64,000 bases of DNA, from positions 357,460-421,459 of the forward strand of contig NZ_NIDE01000020.1 in the NCBI RefSeq assembly GCF_002197845.1, written 5' to 3'. Shown here piece by piece: positions 28,275 through 37,875 of this stretch; within the stretch, counting starts at the first letter, position 1, and each line of letters starts with the position of its first letter. Made by a program: the position numbers and the translations under genes. Source of the stretch: Fimbriiglobus ruber. Lineage in GTDB: Bacteria; Planctomycetota; Planctomycetia; Gemmatales; Gemmataceae. The notes beneath the pieces were generated by a model. It was not told the DNA's origin. It did no database searches and saw only the letters and a program-made list of their open reading frames with translations.

Positions 28275-31013
28275 TTATTTCACGGCCACGACCCCGGTCG
28301 GCGCCAGCGTCGCACGGCCGGGCAGCGTCAGAATCCGCCCCTGGACTCGGGTGGCGTACGAGGGGAGTGTCGCCGCCGCCCACTCGGGGACCGTATCCCA
28401 CATCCGCCGCACGAGGAACCCGTCGAGCGTCATGTCTTCCTTGGGCACAGAAAAGCGCCCCTGAGGGGGGTGGTTGTCGTGGGTGACGTCCGGCGCGTTC
28501 CAGATGACGGTTCCGTCTTGAATCAGCGATGTTTCAATCGTGACCTCCATCGTCCGGGCGAGGTCGGTCGGCTTCGCGAACGGCGACGGCGGACCGAAGC
28601 CCCGGGCGGTGGTGAATTCCATCCGCTTGCCGGTGTCTCGCTCCTTCACCTTGATCCGCACTTTGAGTTTCGCGTCGTCGGTCACCTCGATATCCCGGTT
28701 GGCCCACGCCGCCTTGATTTCTTCGGGTCCCTTCTTCATTGCCGCCTCCGCGTGCGTGCCCGAAAAATCGAGTTCGAGGCTGACGGCCGTGTCGGGTTTG
28801 ATAAGCGATTCTTTGCCATCCAGCACCTTCGAAATCCGGGCCTGAGCATCCGACCCAGGCAAATCCGCGGCCACGAGTACGGCTCCCTTTTTGGCGTCGT
28901 CGCCGACCGTGTACCACACCCGCCCGTCGGGTCGTTGAGCCGCTTCCTTCCAACCCGGGCCGGTCGCGGTATAAGACCAAATCATCGTCTTCAGGGCCGG
29001 GGAATAGAGCTGCTTGTTGTTGAAGAGCAGGTGTTGCCCGACGTAAACGGGCTTCGGTCCTTCCTGGAAGTCGGACGTCATCGAAACGAGGTCGATCCGC
29101 TTGCCGGTCGCCAGGTTCCAGCGGACGAGTTTCATTCCCACACCGGACCTGGTCAATACGGCCGCCGCCTCCTGCCCGTCCGGGCGAATCGCGAGCGTGA
29201 CGGCCGCGGCGGTGGTGGACGTTTGGAAGCCGGGTACCAGGTCGCCGGCGGGTTCTCCGGTGGCGGCATCCAGGAACCGGAACGTCCCATACTGGAAGCC
29301 GTAGAGGTACTGTCGACCCGGGGTCAGGCCGAGGGCGACGAACCCGGCGGCCTGCGTCGTGTAGACCATTTTCCCGGCCGCGAGATCCCAGCCGATTACA
29401 TCGCCGGCGGGGTTGACCGTCACGAGCCGGTTCGGCGACGGCAGCGCGGCGAACGACACCTTCCGGTGGTCTTCGGCTTCCTTATCGTACGGCCGCAGGC
29501 CGGTCGGCTTACCGCCGTCCAGGTGAAACACGTCCGCCCGTGTTCCGGTCGCGGCGTCGACGGTCACAACCGTCTTGCCGTCGGCAGCAACGTCCCGGAC
29601 CGAACACCCAGGCGGTAGTTCGTAACTCGTCGAGGCTCCCGTCAGCACGTCGATCTTCTTGAGGGTGCTGGGCTGGGTCGCGTCCGGTCGCGTAAAGTTG
29701 TCGAGCTTCGCGATTTCGTAGATGGCTGCGGGAACGGTGCCGCCCGTCACCCGCAGCGATTGCAGTCCTGTGAGGGGAAACTCCACGGGGATCGGCCGGT
29801 CGGCTCCGGGTGTCGGGGCCGCCTTGTCCAGTTTCACGGCCCAGTCAATCTCCTCCAAGGGAAGCGTGAGCGATTTCGCCCCTTCCGCTTTCATCTCCAC
29901 GAGCGGCGGCAACAGCGCGTCGGCCGACGACCCGCCCGAGCGGACGGCTGTCCGCGCCGCGACGAGTTTGTCGGCCGGCAGGCCCGAGGAAACCAATTTC
30001 CGATCGGTGCCCACTTTTTGCAAATCGACCACCGTACCGAGGGAGATCGGGAACCGTGCGGCGGGCGCGCCGGGTGGAACGAATACAACCTTGGCGGTCT
30101 CGGTGTCGATCATCGACCCGCCCGATAGTAGTAAGCCGCTGCCATCGGCCGCCCAGACCAGCTTGGGCCCGCGGGCGAAGCCGACCGGCGCCTTGAGTGG
30201 GAGATCGCTCAGCGTTTTCCCGGTCGCCAGGTCGATGAGCAGGAACTGCCGCTGGGCGTAGTGTTCCGTCAAAATGGCGAGGGTCTTGCCATCGGGGGAA
30301 ATCGCGATCGCGTCGAAATTCTTGGTCCCGCGCTGATCCACGACCGGGGCTGGAATGGATGAGACCTCTTGCCCCGTCTCTGAGTCGAGGAATTTCAGGG
30401 CCGCGTTAAACGGAACGGCGACATACTTCCCGCCGGGCGTGGAAGCGGGCATCGCGTTCCTCCAGACGTTGTTCTCGGGCTTCGTTTCCATCAACAGCTT
30501 GCCCGATTTCAGGTCGTAGATCTGAACGAGCGACCTGCCGGAGTAGATGAGAATCTTATCCGTGCCCACGAACTGAATCGATTCGGGCCGCGCTGGCGCG
30601 GGCAACTGGGCGAGCGTCTTGCCGCCGTTTTCGAGATCGAACACGAAGAGTTCTTTGCCGCGGACGCCTTGGGCCATCGCCGCGAATCGTTTACCGTCCC
30701 GGCTGAGCGCCTCGGGGAGATCTGTGCGAAGTTCGCCTTCAAGCTTCGCCGTGGTTTTCCCGGTCCGCAGATCGATCACGGCGCGGTACTCGTTACGCCC
30801 CCCGTTCCGCCCGACGATGACGAACGGTCCGCCCGCGTCGGCGAGCGTAGCGGTCGGGTCGAAGAAGCTTGGCGGCACCGGAACGTCGAGTTTGTAATCC
30901 GCGGGCCATTGAATTTTTTCGGTCGGCGGGTCGACAACACTCTTCCAGTCGGCCGCGGCGGCCGCGAGCGAGAGGCAAGCCACAAGTACGACGCTACATG
31001 TGAGGCGAAGCAT
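28275..31013 (-). CDS. Secreted beta-propeller-like protein
   Basis: A 912-residue exported protein with a signal peptide (MLRLTCSVVLVACLSLAAAAA). The sequence has repeated WD40/PQQ-like blade patterns: AISPDGKTLAIL, DLATGKTL, DAATGTRADVF, WDLAAGKMVYTT and RWNLATGKRIDL. It probably forms one or two seven-bladed propellers facing the periplasm or cell surface. The C-terminal 200 residues lack blades and include a beta-rich region with VKERDTGKRMEF. No enzyme motif is visible, so a binding or scaffold role is most likely. Another secreted propeller-like protein occurs at 43632-45476 with no obvious close similarity. Confidence 0.78.
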   Translation of the reverse strand: MLRLTCSVVLVACLSLAAAAADWKSVVDPPTEKIQWPADYKLDVPVPPSFFDPTATLADAGGPFVIVGRNGGRNEYRAVIDLRTGKTTAKLEGELRTDLPEALSRDGKRFAAMAQGVRGKELFVFDLENGGKTLAQLPAPARPESIQFVGTDKILIYSGRSLVQIYDLKSGKLLMETKPENNVWRNAMPASTPGGKYVAVPFNAALKFLDSETGQEVSSIPAPVVDQRGTKNFDAIAISPDGKTLAILTEHYAQRQFLLIDLATGKTLSDLPLKAPVGFARGPKLVWAADGSGLLLSGGSMIDTETAKVVFVPPGAPAARFPISLGTVVDLQKVGTDRKLVSSGLPADKLVAARTAVRSGGSSADALLPPLVEMKAEGAKSLTLPLEEIDWAVKLDKAAPTPGADRPIPVEFPLTGLQSLRVTGGTVPAAIYEIAKLDNFTRPDATQPSTLKKIDVLTGASTSYELPPGCSVRDVAADGKTVVTVDAATGTRADVFHLDGGKPTGLRPYDKEAEDHRKVSFAALPSPNRLVTVNPAGDVIGWDLAAGKMVYTTQAAGFVALGLTPGRQYLYGFQYGTFRFLDAATGEPAGDLVPGFQTSTTAAAVTLAIRPDGQEAAAVLTRSGVGMKLVRWNLATGKRIDLVSMTSDFQEGPKPVYVGQHLLFNNKQLYSPALKTMIWSYTATGPGWKEAAQRPDGRVWYTVGDDAKKGAVLVAADLPGSDAQARISKVLDGKESLIKPDTAVSLELDFSGTHAEAAMKKGPEEIKAAWANRDIEVTDDAKLKVRIKVKERDTGKRMEFTTARGFGPPSPFAKPTDLARTMEVTIETSLIQDGTVIWNAPDVTHDNHPPQGRFSVPKEDMTLDGFLVRRMWDTVPEWAAATLPSYATRVQGRILTLPGRATLAPTGVVAVK

Positions 31014-31216
31014 GGCGCATGTCCACTGGGCCTGGCGATGAATTGCGGGCGGGGACCGGCTCCCAGCCGTGGATCGGTCTGGAGTTTGTACTCGAAAAGA
31101 GTTGTGCCGTCACGAAACGAACGTCAGGATAAACACGGTAGAACATCTGGGCAAATTCCTGTCCCATACGGTGCGGCTGTGCCCTCCGTGCCACGGCCCG
31201 GCACCGCCGCACGCGG

Positions 31217-32344
31217 TTACCGACCCGGCTTCCCCGCGATGACCGTATCAAACAGCTTGTACGCGGCCTCCCGCATGTCCGGCGGGAAGTCGTGGCCGCA
31301 ATCGGGGTGTTCGACCCGGAGTCGCTCGGGGTGCCCGTAAAGCTGAAACACCGGGCGGGCGGCGGCCACGATGCGGTCCACGCTGTCAAAGCGGAAATTG
31401 CCGTCGCCCTTCGGCGCGACGATGAACACGTCTCGCGGCGCGAGGGCACCAATGAGTTCGTGGAAGTCGAACGGGATGTCCACCAGTCGGCCTTTGTAAT
31501 CGGCGAGTTTCATCATGTATCGGTGCTGGACCCAGCCCCGCTCTGGCTGCCAATTCTTCTCGTCGCCTTTGTAATAGTCCAGAAACGAGTCCAGCCCGCA
31601 GCTCGACACGACCACCTTCAGTCGGTCGTCGAACAAGGCCGTGTAAACCGAGTTGTGCCCGCCGAGGGAGTGGCCGATCGTGGCAAATCCTTTGCTTGCG
31701 TCGACGTAGGGCAGTGATTCGAGCAGGTCGAGCCCGCGCATGTTGTCCCAGACGGCCTTCAGGGTGCCGCTTTCCCAGCCGAGCTTTTTTAAGTCCGGCT
31801 GGTATTTGGCCAGGAGCGGGTAGTTCGGGGCGAAGGCGACGTAGCCGCGGTCGGCCAGTTCGCTCGCGTACTGGCGGTTTGTCTTGTTCCCGAGCCCGAC
31901 CACGTTCCCGTGCCCGACGACATTATCTGTCCCGTGCAGACAGAGGATGGCCGGCGCCTTCTTTCCGCCGGCCAGCACATCCTTCGGGATGAGCAGATAT
32001 GCCGGGACGCGGGAGCCGGGTTCGGACGCATACGTGATGAGCCGGCGGACGTACTTCCCACAATCGACCTCCTCTTCGGTCTTCGGGTCGAGCGGGCAAC
32101 GCTTTTCCGGACCGGGGAGCTTGCCCATGACGGCTTCGGCCCCGCGGACGATCTCGGCCCGCCGCTTCGCCCACTCCGCGACGGTTGTGACCGGCTTCGC
32201 GTTGCCGTCGTCGCCGCGGTAGAGGAGCAAGTTATCGCGGGGTAGACGATCGGAAGCAACTGGACGAGCCGCTAATAGAGCGGTGAATCCCGCGACGCTC
32301 AGCAGTGCAGTGGCGAGACCGAACGGGGTACGGATGCGGGCCAT
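31217..32344 (-). CDS. Secreted alpha/beta-hydrolase, acetylxylan esterase-like
   Basis: A 375-residue protein with a signal peptide (residues 1 to about 30). The ATG at 32344 is chosen because GGGAGTCG precedes it; the longer frame adds 34 residues. The nucleophile elbow is GHSLGG (224-229, Ser226), the oxyanion region ILCLHGTD, and the likely catalytic histidine is in HPDCGHDFPPD. The pattern fits planctomycete dienelactone-hydrolase/acetylxylan-esterase-type proteins that remove acetyl or other ester groups from polysaccharides. It is the last gene of the minus-strand carbohydrate cluster, 98 bases after the ceramidase-like gene, though it could be transcribed separately. Confidence 0.85.
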   Translation of the reverse strand: MARIRTPFGLATALLSVAGFTALLAARPVASDRLPRDNLLLYRGDDGNAKPVTTVAEWAKRRAEIVRGAEAVMGKLPGPEKRCPLDPKTEEEVDCGKYVRRLITYASEPGSRVPAYLLIPKDVLAGGKKAPAILCLHGTDNVVGHGNVVGLGNKTNRQYASELADRGYVAFAPNYPLLAKYQPDLKKLGWESGTLKAVWDNMRGLDLLESLPYVDASKGFATIGHSLGGHNSVYTALFDDRLKVVVSSCGLDSFLDYYKGDEKNWQPERGWVQHRYMMKLADYKGRLVDIPFDFHELIGALAPRDVFIVAPKGDGNFRFDSVDRIVAAARPVFQLYGHPERLRVEHPDCGHDFPPDMREAAYKLFDTVIAGKPGR

Positions 32345-32442
32345 AAAACGACTCCCGTGAGTGTGGAAGCGGCTCGGGGCGAGCGCAAGGCGGCGTGAGG
32401 CGGGAGAGGGCGACCCGATCGTATCCCGGCCCGCCGGCATTG

Positions 32443-33900
32443 TCACGCGGAAGCCTTGGATTCACTGGCCAACGCCGCGATCGCGCGACAGACGGTCTCG
32501 GTGAGAGTTTCCAGACTACCGGGACCGACGGCGGCGATCACGTCCTGGTAAATGCCCTGCCCATACGCCTGAACGGCGGGCAGGTATCCGGGCTGCCAGT
32601 CGTTCGTGATCGTAGACACGATCACCGCGAACCGTGGAAAGCGATTGCGAATCGTAATCTGGAATTGCTGATAAAGCTCGCCCGGGGCGAACACCCAGAC
32701 GGCATGCCCGAGCCGGGCCATCGCGACGCGATACGGGTAGGCCCGGCCCGGTGGGAGGGCCGCCAGGCGTACCAGTTGCCGCGTCATCTGCTCGGCCCGC
32801 GCCCGACACTCCGAGACGCGGGCTGTATCGCCGGCCGCCCGTGCCGTGGCTTCCTCGCCCTCCCAACGAGCCAATTCGGCCCGCGACGCTTCCGCGGTCG
32901 GAAGTTCGAGGCGGTATGGGAGTGGGGCCGTCAGGTCGGTTGTCTGCCAGACGCGGGACCGGTCCGAGAATTCGGGGCTCACGGGGCGGTGCTTCCAGGT
33001 GCCGAGGATTGCTCCCGAGACGACCGGACCGGCGTACTCGAAGCGCGTTCCAGGGGCGGGCAAGGATTCCAGCCCGGAGAGGGCCGCGAACCCCAACTGC
33101 CGCCCGTTCCGGTCCGCGACCGCCGGGTCGCCGACGAACCCCTCCCGCGGCCCGAGTTCGCCCGACGCCCCTTGCAGGAAAAGACACGGGGCGCCGGTCT
33201 GCTTTTCAACAACTTCCCGCATGGCTCCGATGTAGTCCGGGCTGATGAGCGTGTTTTCCCAGGCGAGCGTTGTCGGGTGGCAGGCGTAGTTCACGATCGT
33301 TCCGAGCGGCCGGCCGTCGTCCGATGTCACTCTCGCCACGAGGACTGTATCGTCCGCCGGGCCGTCGGGGTTAAACCCGCAGACGACCTGCCCGGAGGTC
33401 GCGTCGTGGAAATCGCGGTGGGCGGCGAGCGAACACCGCGACCGGCCGTAGACGATCGACGCCGCGCGGGCGGACTTTGCGGCGTCGGCCGCGATCCGGC
33501 CGCAGGTAGTGAGCGTCTGGTCGAGGTAAGGCCCGATCAGGTCGCCGCCGGGTAAGTGGGACCGCGCGCGGGACAGCCAGGCGGCCCCGTGCGTGTGCGA
33601 CATCGCGATCTGGATCTCGCCCGGCTTGATGCCGGCAACGCGGGCGACGTGGTCGCGGATCAGGGCGAATTCGTCCGGTTCGAGCAAGCAGAAATCGAGC
33701 CCGAGAACGAGTTGTCGACCGACGTGATCGTCCGATTCGAGCCACAGAGCGGTCGCGGTCAGGGGGCGGTGGACGCCGGTGGCCCGGTCGTGCAGGGCGG
33801 CCCCCCACATCCGGTGGTAAATGCCGACCGGCGGGGTAATGTCGGCCCGTGCGAACCCGACCCGGCAGTGAGTCTGCGGGGTCTCGACGCGGGTGGTCAT
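32443..33900 (-). CDS. Neutral/alkaline ceramidase-like protein
   Basis: A 485-residue protein. The ATG at 33900 follows a near-ideal ribosome site (AGGAGAGGAC) and overlaps the MFS gene's stop by 4 bases (ATGA), so the two are translationally coupled. The N-terminus VGFARADITPPVG and the SHTHGAAW metal-binding motif are typical of the neutral ceramidase N-terminal domain widely found in planctomycetes; further matches are NYACHPTTL and FLQGASGELGPR. True ceramidases are secreted and larger; this protein lacks a signal peptide and the C-terminal Ig-like domain. It is probably a zinc amidase of unknown substrate. The neighbouring sugar-acid genes suggest a carbohydrate-derived substrate; inference. 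Confidence 0.85.
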   Translation of the reverse strand: MTTRVETPQTHCRVGFARADITPPVGIYHRMWGAALHDRATGVHRPLTATALWLESDDHVGRQLVLGLDFCLLEPDEFALIRDHVARVAGIKPGEIQIAMSHTHGAAWLSRARSHLPGGDLIGPYLDQTLTTCGRIAADAAKSARAASIVYGRSRCSLAAHRDFHDATSGQVVCGFNPDGPADDTVLVARVTSDDGRPLGTIVNYACHPTTLAWENTLISPDYIGAMREVVEKQTGAPCLFLQGASGELGPREGFVGDPAVADRNGRQLGFAALSGLESLPAPGTRFEYAGPVVSGAILGTWKHRPVSPEFSDRSRVWQTTDLTAPLPYRLELPTAEASRAELARWEGEEATARAAGDTARVSECRARAEQMTRQLVRLAALPPGRAYPYRVAMARLGHAVWVFAPGELYQQFQITIRNRFPRFAVIVSTITNDWQPGYLPAVQAYGQGIYQDVIAAVGPGSLETLTETVCRAIAALASESKASA

Positions 33901-35132
33901 GTCCTCTCCTGGGCGGGTTCCGTCTCTGGAAACAGTGTCCCTTTGGGGTTCAACACGGCCCAACAAATGACGTCGGCCGCGAACAAGCTGGCGAACACGA
34001 GCAGCGCGAGGTTCCAGTTTCCGGTGGTCCGGACCAACCAGCCGACGATCAGGGGGAACAGGGCGGCCCCGATGTTCCCGCTCATGTTCATGGTGGCGAA
34101 GACGGTCGCCACCCGCGACCCGCCGTAGGCGATCGAGACGGCGTACCCGCTCACCCCGCCGGCCATTCCAAAGAAGGCCGCGACACACATCAGGATCACC
34201 ACGAAGACCTTATCGGTCGTGAAGAACGATCCGATCGCAACGGTCGCGCAAATCGTCATTGCGGCACACGCCATGCCCTGCCGGGCGAGCCGCGGGCTGC
34301 CGGTCCGCTTCAAGATCCATTCGGAGAAGAGCCCGCCGAGCAACCCGCCGAAGAGCCCGGCCAGCGGGGGCCAGGAGGCCAGTTCGCCCGCTTCCTTTTC
34401 CGGCAGCCCTTGTGTCTCCTTCAAGAATCGCGGGAACCAGGTGTAAAAGAACGCCATGGCGGCCGCCCGAAAGAACTGCTGCCCGCAGATCAGTTGCATT
34501 TGCCGGTCGGTCACCAGCTTCAACCAGTTGACCGGGCCGGTCACTTTGCGTTTCGCCCCCGCTTGATTTCCCGTCTTTTGCCCTTCTGGCGACGGAACAA
34601 CGAGTGCAAACCCGACCGCCCAGACGAGCCCGGGGAGCGCGTAGAGAGCCAGAATCTGATGCCAACTCATACTCCCAATGAGTTGACCCATGATCCGGTG
34701 GGCCGACGCCCCGCCCAGAGCCATACAGCCGGACAGTGCGCCGGACGCGAACGCCTGCCCCGCCAGGGGGAACGTCGCCCCGACGGCCTTGGTCGCACAG
34801 GGGAAGAGCCCCGCCTGAACGCAGCCCATCAGGCCCCACAGACAGATCAGCCCGGCGAACCCGGTCGCCAGCCCGCTCAGGCCCGTCAGCACCGACCATC
34901 CTACCATGAACAGCAGCAGCGCCGGTTTACTCCCGAGCCGTTCGGCCACCCAGCCAGACGGCAACTGGCAGAGGGAGTACCCCCAGAACCACGCGGCCAT
35001 GATCGTACCCATGTCAGCGGGGTCGAGTCCGAATTCGCCCTCGATCAGCTTCGAGGGGACGCCCAGCGCGCCCCGCTGGACGTAGCCGATCACCGTCGCG
35101 GCGCAAAGAAAGGCGAGCAGAATGTAGCGCAT
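33897..35132 (-). CDS. MFS transporter, anion:cation symporter type
   Basis: A 411-residue inner-membrane transporter with about 12 hydrophobic segments and the signature loop GWVAERLGSKPAL after TM2 (GxxxxRxGxK type). The pattern matches the anion:cation symporter family that imports sugar acids such as galactonate, glucarate and tartrate. Its neighbours, a galactonate-dehydratase-like enolase and a DapA-like aldolase, support uptake of a hexonate or hexuronate. Its start lies 17 bases after the aldolase stop, and its stop overlaps the next gene by 4 bases. Confidence 0.9.
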   Translation of the reverse strand: MRYILLAFLCAATVIGYVQRGALGVPSKLIEGEFGLDPADMGTIMAAWFWGYSLCQLPSGWVAERLGSKPALLLFMVGWSVLTGLSGLATGFAGLICLWGLMGCVQAGLFPCATKAVGATFPLAGQAFASGALSGCMALGGASAHRIMGQLIGSMSWHQILALYALPGLVWAVGFALVVPSPEGQKTGNQAGAKRKVTGPVNWLKLVTDRQMQLICGQQFFRAAAMAFFYTWFPRFLKETQGLPEKEAGELASWPPLAGLFGGLLGGLFSEWILKRTGSPRLARQGMACAAMTICATVAIGSFFTTDKVFVVILMCVAAFFGMAGGVSGYAVSIAYGGSRVATVFATMNMSGNIGAALFPLIVGWLVRTTGNWNLALLVFASLFAADVICWAVLNPKGTLFPETEPAQERT

Positions 35133-35149
35133 CGGGAGAGGACCAGCGG

Positions 35150-36073
35150 CTATTCGGACAGGGAGAAGGTCAAGGCATTTTGTAGCCGCTCGTACAGACG
35201 GTCGACTTCGGCCGCGGTCTCAGGGTCGAGATCCCAGCCGTAAGGCTTGCGCCGGCGGGCGGACGGGAAGAGCCCCCGCTTGACCATGAGGTGCTTCTCG
35301 ATCGCGAGGAAGCCGTCGAGCCCGGCTTGCAACTCCAGGGCGACGATCGCGCAAACCGGGAAGTAAACGCGGTACGCCGTCCGCTCGTCGCCCTTAACGA
35401 GAGCTCGCCAGATCGCGACGATGCCGTCGAGCAAATCCAGGCCGGGCATGGTGCCGGCAATGCCGCGGCGGTAACTGTCGATCAGGAACACGCCGCCCGA
35501 CCCCTCGAACATCCTGGCCCGTCCGCCGGTCGCGTCCCGCAGGGCTGACAGCGTCGGTCCATTGGGTGCGGCTTCCGGCTTGAACAGCACCTTCTCGGAG
35601 CCGTACCGCTCCAGCAACTTCACGCACGCATTGATCGGGATCGATTGTCCAACATATCCCGACGCATCCTGAACGATCACGGGAATCGAAAGCCCATCGG
35701 CGAGCGCGCGGAAGTGATCGACGAGTTGGGCTTCCGTCAGGCGGCCGGTCAGCGGCGGGACCGCCATCACGGCATCACACCCGACCCGCTCAGCGGCGAC
35801 GGCGTAAGCCAGCGATTGCTTTGTACTCTCGGCCCCGACTGCCGCGAACACTGGTCCCCGCCCGCCCGCGAACTCGACGAGTAGCCGAGTCAGTTCCAGT
35901 CGTTCGTCGCCGGTCAACTTGAAGGTCTCGGAAACCATGCCACTGCCGATTCCGTCCGCCCCGGTGTCGAACGCCCAGTCGATCGACTTCTTCAAGGCAC
36001 CGGCGTCGATCTCGTCGGCCTCGGTAAACGGCGTGTGGGCGATGGCCAGCACGCCCTGGAGTTTCTTCGGCAT
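35150..36073 (-). CDS. DapA-family aldolase/dehydratase
   Basis: A 307-residue class I aldolase of the dihydrodipicolinate synthase family. The Schiff-base lysine is K165 in VLFKPEA and the proton-relay tyrosine Y140 in DASGYVG; GSGMVSETFKLT stands where DapA has its GTTGE motif. Members include DapA, N-acetylneuraminate lyase, 2-keto-3-deoxygluconate/galactonate aldolase and 5-keto-4-deoxyglucarate dehydratase. The adjacent dehydratase and sugar-acid transporter favour a sugar-acid role over lysine synthesis. ATG at 36073 is chosen; GTG directly before it is an alternative. It lies 96 bases after the dehydratase gene. Confidence 0.88.
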   Translation of the reverse strand: MPKKLQGVLAIAHTPFTEADEIDAGALKKSIDWAFDTGADGIGSGMVSETFKLTGDERLELTRLLVEFAGGRGPVFAAVGAESTKQSLAYAVAAERVGCDAVMAVPPLTGRLTEAQLVDHFRALADGLSIPVIVQDASGYVGQSIPINACVKLLERYGSEKVLFKPEAAPNGPTLSALRDATGGRARMFEGSGGVFLIDSYRRGIAGTMPGLDLLDGIVAIWRALVKGDERTAYRVYFPVCAIVALELQAGLDGFLAIEKHLMVKRGLFPSARRRKPYGWDLDPETAAEVDRLYERLQNALTFSLSE

Positions 36074-36169
36074 CACCAGTCCATGCCTCTCGGTATTCGG
36101 TCAACTACAGGAGAGTGGTTCGGATACGGGTTTGGAAACAGGTTTGGGTCGCGACCTCCCAAGATTCGC

Positions 36170-37348
36170 TTACCAGTCCCCTATGCTGCCGTCGCTGTAG
36201 TACACCCGTTGGGGCAATTCCTGTTGGAACGGATGTTTCCGCACTTCCTCCTCGTCGATCGCGATACCCAGCCCCGGCTTCGTGTTCGGCTTCACGATCC
36301 GGCCCTTCGGTTCGACCGTGAAGCCCTCTTGCACCACGTCCGCCCGCCAGGGTACATCCGCATGGACCGTTTCGCAGATGACGTAGCTCGGCTGCGCGAA
36401 GCCGAACTCCAGGCTGGCTGCCGTGCTGACAGGGCCTTGTGGGTTGTGCGGAGCCAGCGCGATCCGGTATGCCTCCGCCAGTGCGGCAATACGCCGGGCT
36501 TCGGACAGTCCGCCGCAATGCGTGATGTCTAGTTGACACACCTCACAGGCCCGGGCGTTGAACAGATCCTTGAATGCCGCCAGGTTCGTGACCCGCTCGC
36601 CGGTCGCGATCGGCGTACTCACGGCTTTGTTGATCGCGGCCAGTCCGTCCACGCTCTCCGGCCAGCACGGCTCTTCGAGGAAGTAGAGCCCGTAAGGTTC
36701 AAGTGCTTTCGCGAATTGCAGCCCCATCGCGGGCGACGGGCGGGCGTGGCAATCGACCATCACGTCGATGGCGTCGCCCACCGCCTCGCGGATCGCGGCG
36801 ACGCACGCCTCGGCCGTCTTGACGGGCTTCAGTCCTTCGAGGGGAAGTGTGGGCGGGACGGCCATGCACTTGAACGCGGTGAACCCGTCGGCGACGGCCC
36901 CTCGGGCGAGGTCGGCGAACCGTTTGGCGTCGTCCGCGGCGGTCTCGTAGAAGTCTTCCATCTTCCCGCCGCCGAGGTGGCAGTACGTGCGGACGTGATC
37001 GCGGACCGGGCCGCCCCAGAGCTTCGAGCAGGGAACGCCGCAGACTTTGCCGAGGATGTCCCACAGGGCGATGTCGATGCCGGCCACGGCCGTTGCCCGG
37101 ACGATCCCGTGGCCGTGCCAGAAGTGCTGGCGGTACATCATTTGCCAGAGGTATTCGATCCGCGTCGGGTCTTCCCCGACGACCAACTCCGTTAAATCTT
37201 CCACCGCCCCGACGACGGCCCGCGTGTGCCATTCGAGGGTGGCCTCGCCCCACCCGAACAGCCCGTCCTGATCGGTGACGACTTTGACGAACACCCAGTT
37301 CCGCATGCGGGCGTGGCAGACGTGCGTTTCGATGCGGGCAATCTTCAT
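36170..37348 (-). CDS. Galactonate dehydratase-like enolase superfamily enzyme
   Basis: A 392-residue mandelate racemase/enolase-type enzyme. The magnesium ligands are visible as D199 (VMVDCH), E225 (FLEEP) and E251 (ATGERV), with candidate catalytic bases H201 and H301 (APHNPQGP). This D-H/E/E/H arrangement matches D-galactonate dehydratase (DgoD), which converts galactonate to 2-keto-3-deoxygalactonate; related acid-sugar dehydratases share it. The following aldolase gene could cleave the product and the MFS gene could import the substrate. The start at 37348 has only a weak upstream ribosome site. Confidence 0.88.
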   Translation of the reverse strand: MKIARIETHVCHARMRNWVFVKVVTDQDGLFGWGEATLEWHTRAVVGAVEDLTELVVGEDPTRIEYLWQMMYRQHFWHGHGIVRATAVAGIDIALWDILGKVCGVPCSKLWGGPVRDHVRTYCHLGGGKMEDFYETAADDAKRFADLARGAVADGFTAFKCMAVPPTLPLEGLKPVKTAEACVAAIREAVGDAIDVMVDCHARPSPAMGLQFAKALEPYGLYFLEEPCWPESVDGLAAINKAVSTPIATGERVTNLAAFKDLFNARACEVCQLDITHCGGLSEARRIAALAEAYRIALAPHNPQGPVSTAASLEFGFAQPSYVICETVHADVPWRADVVQEGFTVEPKGRIVKPNTKPGLGIAIDEEEVRKHPFQQELPQRVYYSDGSIGDW

Positions 37349-37875
37349 AATGGGCGGGTCTCGCGGGGAGTGGCCGACATTGTGGCCGCGAACGCGTGCG
37401 AATGCCAGAGGCGACTCACCTGTGCTGGTGCCGGTGCCTGGTCATGTGGACGGTTTTTGTGGGGTGACGTCTTGGGGCTCGGCCCCAAACCCCGCCGGAG
37501 GGGTGGGACCCCTCCGGACCTCCTCACTTGCTCCCGACCCGCGGAATCATCCCAGAGCGGATGATTCCGCGGGTCGCTCGCAGGGGCCTGGGTTGATTTC
37601 GGCGGAAGACAGCGACGGCTTGTGAGGTGAGAAGACATCGACGGCTCGCTCGGTTCGAGTTTGGGCAACAAGCAGTCCCGCGAGCGATCCGTGGGGCGAT
37701 CCGCTTTGGGATCGCCCCACGGATCGGGAGCAGAGGGGAGGTCCGGAGGGGTCCCACCCCTCCGGCGGGGTTTGGGGCCGAGCCCCAAGACGCCCTCCCT
37801 AAAATCCCCTGCTGACGACCCCTTCGATCGCTGGACAGAGGGCAAGCCCCTCCCAGAGGCGAGAACGCGAGTTCT
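37349..37875. other. Intergenic region holding the composite palindrome
   Basis: This 527-base gap between two minus-strand genes is mostly the inverted-repeat element annotated at 37468-37792. Long frames on both strands here arise from the repeat, reading GLGPKPRRRGG and its mirror, and are not counted as genes. Confidence 0.6.
37468..37792. repeat. Composite inverted repeat with nested palindromes
   Basis: Outer arms of 56 perfect base pairs (37468-37523 and 37737-37792). Each arm contains two palindromes, TTGGGGC-TCG-GCCCCAA and CCGGAGGGGT-GGG-ACCCCTCCGG (10-bp stem). Inside, at mirrored positions, lie two further 18-bp stems with 6-base loops: 37535-37576 and 37685-37726. Those two have different stem sequences but near-complementary loops (CAGAGC and GCTTTG) and similar mirrored flanks, as if two diverged copies of one unit were placed head to head. 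It lies within a minus-strand gene cluster. Confidence 0.9.

Noticed and set aside
27981-29618. 545-codon plus-strand frame
   Set aside because: It starts in the tandem repeat and runs antisense to the secreted propeller gene; no motifs.
37468-37792. CRISPR array
   Set aside because: The repeats are inverted and nested, not regularly spaced direct repeats with unique spacers.
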